Assembly (NCBI RefSeq): GCF_000696095.1
Contig: NZ_BAYX01000011.1
Span: 248,001 to 312,000 of the forward strand
Reading direction: 5' to 3'
From: Rhizobium rhizogenes NBRC 13257
GTDB lineage: Bacteria; Pseudomonadota; Alphaproteobacteria; Rhizobiales; Rhizobiaceae
DNA: 64,000 bases
Below, one piece after another: positions 58,993 through 64,000 of this stretch. The position numbers and the translations under genes are program-made. The notes below the pieces were generated by a model. That model ran no database searches and was not told where the DNA came from. It worked only from the letters and a program-made list of their open reading frames with translations. Position 1 is the stretch's first letter. Every line of letters starts with the position of its first letter.

Positions 58993-59877
58993 TTAGGCGG
59001 CCTCCACCGCTCCTATGTTCTGCGCCAGCAATGCTCTGAACCGCGAGGGCGCCATGCCCTTCTGCTCCAGAAAACGGCGATTGAAATTCGAGATGTTGTT
59101 GAAGCCGGTCGCGAAGCAGATGTCGGTGATCGACATGTCCGACTGGCTCATCAGCAAATGGCAGGCAAAGTTGACGCGCAGGCGATTGACATATTGCACC
59201 AGCGCCATGCCGGTATGCCGGCGGAAGCTGCGGGAAAACGAGCTTGGGCTCTGCCCGGTAAGCTCGGCCAGATCGCTTTCGCTGAATGGTTCAGTCAGAT
59301 GCGTGTTGATATAGGAAAGCGCCTTGTTGACGCCCGCCGACATGAAGCCGGACGGATCGGGATGATAAAGCGCGCTCGCAAGCGTCCGGGTGCCCTGCGC
59401 CGAACTCAGCGCATTCAGCACATTCATGAAGAGCTCGATGCGGCGGATACCCTGTGCCTCGACCAGATCACCCAGGATCGGGCCGACGATGACAGCGGTC
59501 TCGGGCGTGAAGAGCGCGCCGCGGCGGCTCATCTCCAGGATGCCGGCGCAGGCAGAAAGCTCCGGAAAGATCTTGGTCGCGTCCGCCAGGAAGAATTCGG
59601 AAAACTGCAGCACACGGCAGCGCAGCGGCAGGCAAGTGCCGGGTGGCACGTCGCTAACCCAATTATGAGGCAAGTTCGGTCCCGTCAGGATCAGATTGCC
59701 GGGCTCGAACTCACCGATGAAATCGCCGACGAAATATTGCCCCGTGGTGGCGACCACATGATGGATCTCGTATTCGGGATGAAAATGCCAGCGGACGGTG
59801 CGGTAAGGATAGCCATGCTCCCAGGCCTTGAAGGATTCACCGCTGCCGATGGCGACCACTTCCAAATCGGGGTTCAT
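58993..59877 (-). CDS. AraC-family regulator of the ribitol operon (probable)
   Basis: A 294-residue regulator with an N-terminal cupin-like sensor (RTVRWHFHPEYEIHHVV) and a C-terminal pair of helix-turn-helix motifs (SESDLAELTGQSPSSFSRSF and MSITDICFATGFNNISNFNR). ATG 59877 has GGAGG eight bases upstream; the open frame begins 14 codons earlier. It is just upstream of the transporter operon in the same direction, and no other regulator is near, so it is the likely pentitol-responsive activator. Confidence 0.88.
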   Translation of the reverse strand: MNPDLEVVAIGSGESFKAWEHGYPYRTVRWHFHPEYEIHHVVATTGQYFVGDFIGEFEPGNLILTGPNLPHNWVSDVPPGTCLPLRCRVLQFSEFFLADATKIFPELSACAGILEMSRRGALFTPETAVIVGPILGDLVEAQGIRRIELFMNVLNALSSAQGTRTLASALYHPDPSGFMSAGVNKALSYINTHLTEPFSESDLAELTGQSPSSFSRSFRRHTGMALVQYVNRLRVNFACHLLMSQSDMSITDICFATGFNNISNFNRRFLEQKGMAPSRFRALLAQNIGAVEAA

Positions 59878-60038
59878 CCTGTACACCTCCCTTCGCCTTC
59901 GATCATTGTCTCGTCGCACCTCCTCCCAGAGACGCTGCCCGATCTGATAATCAAAGGTTACGCGTGGATGTCATGAACCGCTACTACGCCCTGCACCAAG
60001 AACTGATACTTTTTTGACATTTGAAGGTACTTTTGGGG

Positions 60039-60077
60039 CCGCAGCCTCCATATCAAAGGGTGATATGGAGGCTGCGG
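60039..60077 (-). terminator. Strong hairpin after the chemoreceptor gene
   Basis: Perfect 17-base arms (CCGCAGCCTCCATATCA and its complement) surround a 5-base loop, 31 bases beyond the receptor stop. It is the strongest stem found in the window. No T-run follows on the minus strand, so it may be a Rho-assisted or processing end. Confidence 0.65.
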
Positions 60078-60107
60078 TCGGATCATTGCTTTTCGCCGTA
60101 AGGCGCC

Positions 60108-61997
60108 TCAGCCATACAGCCGGGCAGTTCCGTACCTCGCCTTGACCGAGCGATCCGGAGCTGCCAATCGGCTTTCAGTCGCCCGTAGCGCTGCCAACTG
60201 GTTCTGGCGTGCGGTGCCGTTTTCCAGCATGAACTGGGCCACGAGGCTACGCAGATTGACCGCCTCCGCAGCCAGAGTGGCGCTTGCGGCCGTCGTCTCT
60301 TCCACCATCGCCGCATTCTGCTGCGTGACCTGATCCATCTGATTGACGGCGATGTTGACCTCCGAAAGGCCGATCGACTGCTCCTTGGCGGAAATGGCGA
60401 TCGCTTCCATATGCCGGTTTATGGTCTCGACATGCGCCTCGATGATCCGGAGCGCGTCGCCGGTCTCGCTGACGAGGCGAACACCGCCTGCGACCTCGAC
60501 CGAAGAGGAGCGGATCAGAGCCTTGATCTCCTTGGCCGCCTGAGCCGAGCGTTGCGCCAGTTCACGCACTTCCTGGGCGACAACCGCAAAACCCTTGCCC
60601 GCCTCGCCGGCGCGCGCCGCCTCGACGCCGGCATTGAGCGCCAGGAGATTGGTCTGGAAGGCGATTTCATCGATGACACCGATGATGTTGGAGATCTGGT
60701 TTGACGATTGCTCGATCCGGCTCATGGCATCGACGGCGTTGGCCACCACCTCTCCAGATCGCTTCGCACTGACATTGGCCTCGTTGGCGACGGCGCGCGC
60801 CTCGTCGGCGCGATGGGCAGAATTACCGACATTGTTCGTGATCTGGTCGAGCGCCGCGGCCGTTTCCTCGAGCGAGGCGGCCTGCTGTTCCGTGCGCTTG
60901 GAAAGATCGCTGGCCCCTTGGCTGATCTCAAGCGAATTGCCGTCGATCGTTGCCGTTGCCTGCGAAATCGCGGTTAGCGCTTCATTCAATTGCCGGACCG
61001 ACGCATTGAAGTCATGCCTCAACGCTTCGAAATCGGGCGCGAACGCATCGGTAAGCTGGAAGGCGAGGTCGCCGGCTGCAAGTCGCTTCAATCCTGCGGC
61101 AAGACCAGACGTTGCGACTTTGAGCCGTGCGGCGGCGTCCGCCTCTGCGATCTCCTGCGCGGAAACTCGATCCTCTTCCGCACGACGACGGTTTGCCTCG
61201 GCCTCCTCCTCCAGCCGCTTGTTTTCAATTGCCGCCTGACGAAACACCTCGATGGCGCCGGCCATCTCGCCGATCTCGTCCAGTCGGTCACGATCCGGCA
61301 CGGCCTCCGCCGTATTGCCGTTGCTAAGCCGGTTCATGTAGCCGGTGATCCGGGCAAGAGGAGAAATGACGCGCCGCAATGTCAGGATCATGGCACCGAC
61401 AGCACCGACAATCGCAATGCAAAGGGCGATGTAGGCAACACTCAGGCTTGATGCGACCGCAGCATTCGTCGTGTCGAGATTACCGCTATTGTCTGCGACG
61501 TTCTGGTCCACGTCCTCCTGGATCGTATCGCCAGCCTTGTCATATGCCTTCTTGCCCTCACCCAGCAGCAGAGCACTGGCCCCCTCGTCATTCCCGTTGT
61601 CCTTCAGGGCCTTGGCTTGCTCCCAAATCCGCTGATACTCCGCATCTGCATCCAGGAACTTCTGATAGATGGCGCGCTCCTTGTCACCCGCAATCATGGG
61701 CAGATAAACCTTCATGTCCTTGGCAATTTCCGCCTTCGTCTCCGCCATCGCCGCGAGAACGGACTGCCGGTCATCAGCGCGCGCGAGCAGATAACCCTCA
61801 TGGGCGACGCGTAAATCGCCGTAGTCCGTATTCAGCTGGCCAAGCACCAGCACGGAGGGGACCGTATTATCGGCTATCGAACGGGTTGCTTCGCTGATCA
61901 GGGACAATCTGTTCACAGAGACCAAACCCTGCACAACGGAAATTGTGGCAAGGACTCCAAACAGACTGAGAAGGGTAGCTTTAATCGTAAGTCGCAT
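60108..61997 (-). CDS. Methyl-accepting chemotaxis protein
   Basis: A 629-residue receptor. A first membrane helix (about residues 12-31) is followed by a periplasmic four-helix-bundle sensor, a second membrane helix (about 188-210), a HAMP domain, a second HAMP-like stretch near residues 300-350, and the coiled-coil signalling domain. The hairpin tip IAFQTNLLALNAGVEAARAG and VVAQEVRELAQRSAQAAKEI bind CheA/CheW. There is no C-terminal CheR/CheB-tethering pentapeptide. It stands alone; the catabolic island next to it makes sensing of a nutrient plausible but unproven. Confidence 0.95.
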   Translation of the reverse strand: MRLTIKATLLSLFGVLATISVVQGLVSVNRLSLISEATRSIADNTVPSVLVLGQLNTDYGDLRVAHEGYLLARADDRQSVLAAMAETKAEIAKDMKVYLPMIAGDKERAIYQKFLDADAEYQRIWEQAKALKDNGNDEGASALLLGEGKKAYDKAGDTIQEDVDQNVADNSGNLDTTNAAVASSLSVAYIALCIAIVGAVGAMILTLRRVISPLARITGYMNRLSNGNTAEAVPDRDRLDEIGEMAGAIEVFRQAAIENKRLEEEAEANRRRAEEDRVSAQEIAEADAAARLKVATSGLAAGLKRLAAGDLAFQLTDAFAPDFEALRHDFNASVRQLNEALTAISQATATIDGNSLEISQGASDLSKRTEQQAASLEETAAALDQITNNVGNSAHRADEARAVANEANVSAKRSGEVVANAVDAMSRIEQSSNQISNIIGVIDEIAFQTNLLALNAGVEAARAGEAGKGFAVVAQEVRELAQRSAQAAKEIKALIRSSSVEVAGGVRLVSETGDALRIIEAHVETINRHMEAIAISAKEQSIGLSEVNIAVNQMDQVTQQNAAMVEETTAASATLAAEAVNLRSLVAQFMLENGTARQNQLAALRATESRLAAPDRSVKARYGTARLYG

Positions 61998-62563
61998 CGG
62001 AAAATACCTTTATGAAATTGCAGCCAGAACAATAACTCGCTGGAATATCCGGGTAATCAGATGCGATATGGCTAAGAATTACTTAAGACCGTGTTCCGCC
62101 ACTCCAGAGTCGCCATTTTGCGCTCGCGTTCAGGATGCAAATGACGTCATCTGGATAAAACGAACTGCGCGACAGCCGCTTAATATTCTCTCCATGGCTC
62201 GCAACGCCGGGGTGGCGGGGTGTTCACCAGTGTCATGAGACGTGGAAGAATTCGGCTTGCGAACCATCAACGGTCGCTGAACACGGAAGACGACGGCCTG
62301 ATAGGCAAATCCCGCCCATCGAAGTTGGGGTGTCGACGGGCGGGTGATGCTGTCGTTGGGAGCAGTAGCTACCGACCACAGCATCCGCTGCATAGAGTGG
62401 CAATGCGCGGCAAACTTCAATGCAATCATGAGATCGCAATTGCGCTCGATCTTCTTTCCTGCGTGTTCGGTATAAAATCTGCGTTTGTTGAATACCGCCC
62501 CGGAATTCGACCCCGATGATCGGATCCTGATCGCATCGCTCCCGGAGCGCTGCCCGTAGTCCG
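61998..62563. other. 566-base intergenic region, no convincing gene
   Basis: This gap lies upstream of the chemoreceptor gene and downstream of the second AraC gene, both on the minus strand. Short open frames on both strands overlap each other, lack ribosome-binding sites and match nothing I recognise. An imperfect inverted repeat with ATGCTGT/ACAGCAT arms lies near 62347-62386. The receptor promoter should be within the first 200 bases. Confidence 0.5.
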
Positions 62564-63550
62564 TTACTTGGCTCCGCCTCTTCCCATCTTTGCCGTGCTC
62601 GACGGCATCTCACCAAAAGATTGGTGATAGAGCGCGGCGAAACGACCCATGTGGGAAAATCCCCAGTTCCGGGCAACTTCGGCAACCGACAGTGAGATAG
62701 CCGGATCCGTCAGGGTTTTACGAGCGCCGTCCAGGCGGATCGTCCGCAGATAATTCAGCGGCGTAGTGTCCTTGAACTGCTGGAAGGCGGCCTGCAATGC
62801 ACGCACGCTTGTCCCGGCTTCCCGCGCGATATCGGCGACACCCATCGGCGACGAAATATTGCTGTGCATGTATTCGATCGCCCTCTTCAGGCGCTTCGGG
62901 ATAGCCGGCGAGATAGGCTTGGTCAGCCGTGCCGAGTAATTGTTGGGGACTGTTTCCAGCAGCGCGATCATCATCGCCTGCAAAAGGCGCTCGACGAATG
63001 CCGACGAGGGTCGGTCCGTCTCCTCGACGTTCAGACAGCGCCAGACAAGATGACTGAGCGCTGCTACCCGCGCTCCTTTTGCCGTTGCCAAATCGATCGT
63101 GTCGGCAAAATCGATGCCGCCGATGACGGGGGCATCCAGCAATTCGCTCAATTGCTGGATCATTGCGGACTTTTCGAAGGCCACGCCCATATGGCTGCGT
63201 CCCTCGTGAAGCGTCAGCCTCTCAAAGCATGACATGTCACCGAGAAGAGCGGTGGTCGGCTTCGAAATGAGCCGTTTGCTGCCCACATCTATCTCCATCA
63301 CCCCGGAGGATGGCAAGTAGAGGGCATAGGCATCCGGCGCGCGCGAAAGCGTCACCTGCATTCCGGATTGGCATCGCCCGTTCCAGACGCTGTAGCGTCC
63401 GACTGAAAAATGGCGATCCTCCACCGAGATCAGCGAATGTTGCCGAAGCGGCTCCACCTTGGCGGGCGACAAGGTCCTGGCATAATGCTCCGACATTTCA
63501 TCGGCATCAGCTTTCACAATCTTGAAAACGGATTGAGTAGCGTACCTCAT
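62564..63550 (-). CDS. AraC-family transcriptional regulator
   Basis: A 328-residue regulator with an N-terminal AraC-binding-like domain (ALYLPSSGVMEIDVGSKRL) and a C-terminal DNA-binding domain (GVADIAREAGTSVRALQAAF, then LSVAEVARNWGFSHMGRFAA). ATG 63550 has GGAG six bases upstream; the longer open frame adds 29 residues without homology. No linked target gene is visible in the window, so the regulated process is unknown. Confidence 0.87.
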   Translation of the reverse strand: MRYATQSVFKIVKADADEMSEHYARTLSPAKVEPLRQHSLISVEDRHFSVGRYSVWNGRCQSGMQVTLSRAPDAYALYLPSSGVMEIDVGSKRLISKPTTALLGDMSCFERLTLHEGRSHMGVAFEKSAMIQQLSELLDAPVIGGIDFADTIDLATAKGARVAALSHLVWRCLNVEETDRPSSAFVERLLQAMMIALLETVPNNYSARLTKPISPAIPKRLKRAIEYMHSNISSPMGVADIAREAGTSVRALQAAFQQFKDTTPLNYLRTIRLDGARKTLTDPAISLSVAEVARNWGFSHMGRFAALYHQSFGEMPSSTAKMGRGGAK

Positions 63551-64000
63551 CAAAGCTCCTGAGCGGCCGGTTCCTGGGAGCGGACCCGAAGGGCCACCAA
63601 ACGACAAAAAGGCAGACCGCAGATCGCAGTTTTCCAATAAATAGTACTAAACCATGGACAGTGTGAATGCACGATCGATTTAAACATCATCCAATTCACG
63701 AAAGTATTGACCACAATGAGGCACGAATTCCCAAACATCTTTCAGGCAACCCAGTCGAACGATCCAATTGCTTGCCGCATATGTCTTACAAATTCCCCCA
63801 TAAATCGACAATATTCTCATGCGTCCATTCGTAATATGTAAGAAATATCTATTTAAAGCGAATCTTTACTTTAAGTTGAAGGTATATCCATAAGCACGCC
63901 AAACCTATCCGATATGCGCGAGCAGTAGCCGTGATACGCAATAATAAACCGAGATGAGGTGAGTAGCCGGGCAAAATCACTATTCATGCAGGCAGCAGAC
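63551..64000. other. AT-rich right-end region, no gene seen
   Basis: This 450-base end of the window holds the upstream region of the AraC gene. It is noticeably AT-rich between about 63620 and 63900 and has no open frame with a ribosome-binding site. Whether a plus-strand gene starts just beyond the edge cannot be told. Confidence 0.45.

Noticed and set aside
62233..62685. A 150-codon minus-strand frame overlapping the end of the second AraC gene
   Set aside because: It overlaps a well-supported gene in another frame, has no ribosome-binding site and no recognisable domain.
1..64000. CRISPR arrays, tRNA or rRNA genes, insertion sequences, attachment sites
   Set aside because: I looked for regularly spaced repeats, tRNA-like cloverleaf sequences, transposase motifs and long terminal inverted repeats and found none I could support.

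Overview
The window is chromosome- or chromid-like DNA of an alphaproteobacterium, almost certainly a member of the Rhizobiaceae (Rhizobium/Agrobacterium/Sinorhizobium group). This is an inference from high G+C, the aerobic cobalamin order cobF-cobG-cobH-cobI-cobJ, a putA controlled by a divergent Lrp-type putR, single-domain FrcA-like sugar ABC ATPases, and an intergenic element (28088-28151) of a type I remember as common in rhizobial genomes. No rRNA, tRNA, CRISPR array, transposase or phage gene was found.

Layout. (1) 1-3772: part of an aerobic cobalamin operon on the minus strand, cut by the left window edge inside cobJ. (2) 3847-4941: an AT-richer patch with one orphan methyltransferase. 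(3) 4942-11092: an FAD-binding dehydrogenase, putR and a long bifunctional putA. (4) 11153-19935: an amino-acid-type operon with a GntR regulator, solute-binding protein, permease, DapA-family lyase, a 972-residue four-module oxidase, ATPase, hydantoinase and a DUF3830 protein. (5) 20046-33816: sugar catabolism. It holds a CUT2 ABC transporter, a LacD-like aldolase, a ROK/P-loop kinase fusion, a SorC regulator, a HAD phosphatase, a gatZ/pfkB pair facing a LacI regulator, an esterase and a Gfo/Idh/MocA dehydrogenase. (6) 33995-43501: a tightly overlapping ten-gene operon with a CUT1 ABC transporter, a second Gfo/Idh/MocA dehydrogenase, two xylose-isomerase-like TIM-barrel proteins, a hydrolase, a ribulose-phosphate-epimerase relative and a ROK kinase. 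(7) 43622-53110: a peptide/opine-type ABC transporter interleaved with MarR, SDR and two DAO-family flavoenzymes. (8) 53126-59877: a ribitol locus (rbtK, rbtD, CUT2 ABC transporter, AraC regulator). (9) 60108-63550: a chemoreceptor and a second AraC regulator.

From about 11 kb to 60 kb the window is a catabolic island with five complete or near-complete ABC importers, most beside dedicated enzymes and a local regulator. Several regulator-adjacent intergenic regions carry clear palindromes: a 17-bp one at putR/putA, 15-bp at the SorC gene, 26-bp at lacI/pfkB, 20-bp upstream of the CUT1 operon, and 10-bp at a promoter of the amino-acid operon. Four of the five binding-protein genes are followed by an intergenic hairpin before the next transporter gene.

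The most interesting candidate system is the 32.7-43.5 kb cluster. Its two dehydrogenases, two TIM-barrel isomerase-like proteins and sugar kinase match the logic of an oxidation-elimination-hydration-reduction route for anhydrosugars or glycosides. Next are the four-module oxidase in a hydantoinase/DapA operon and the ROK/P-loop kinase fusion. Substrates are inferred from family and context only, except for ribitol, proline and cobalamin, where recognition is strong.
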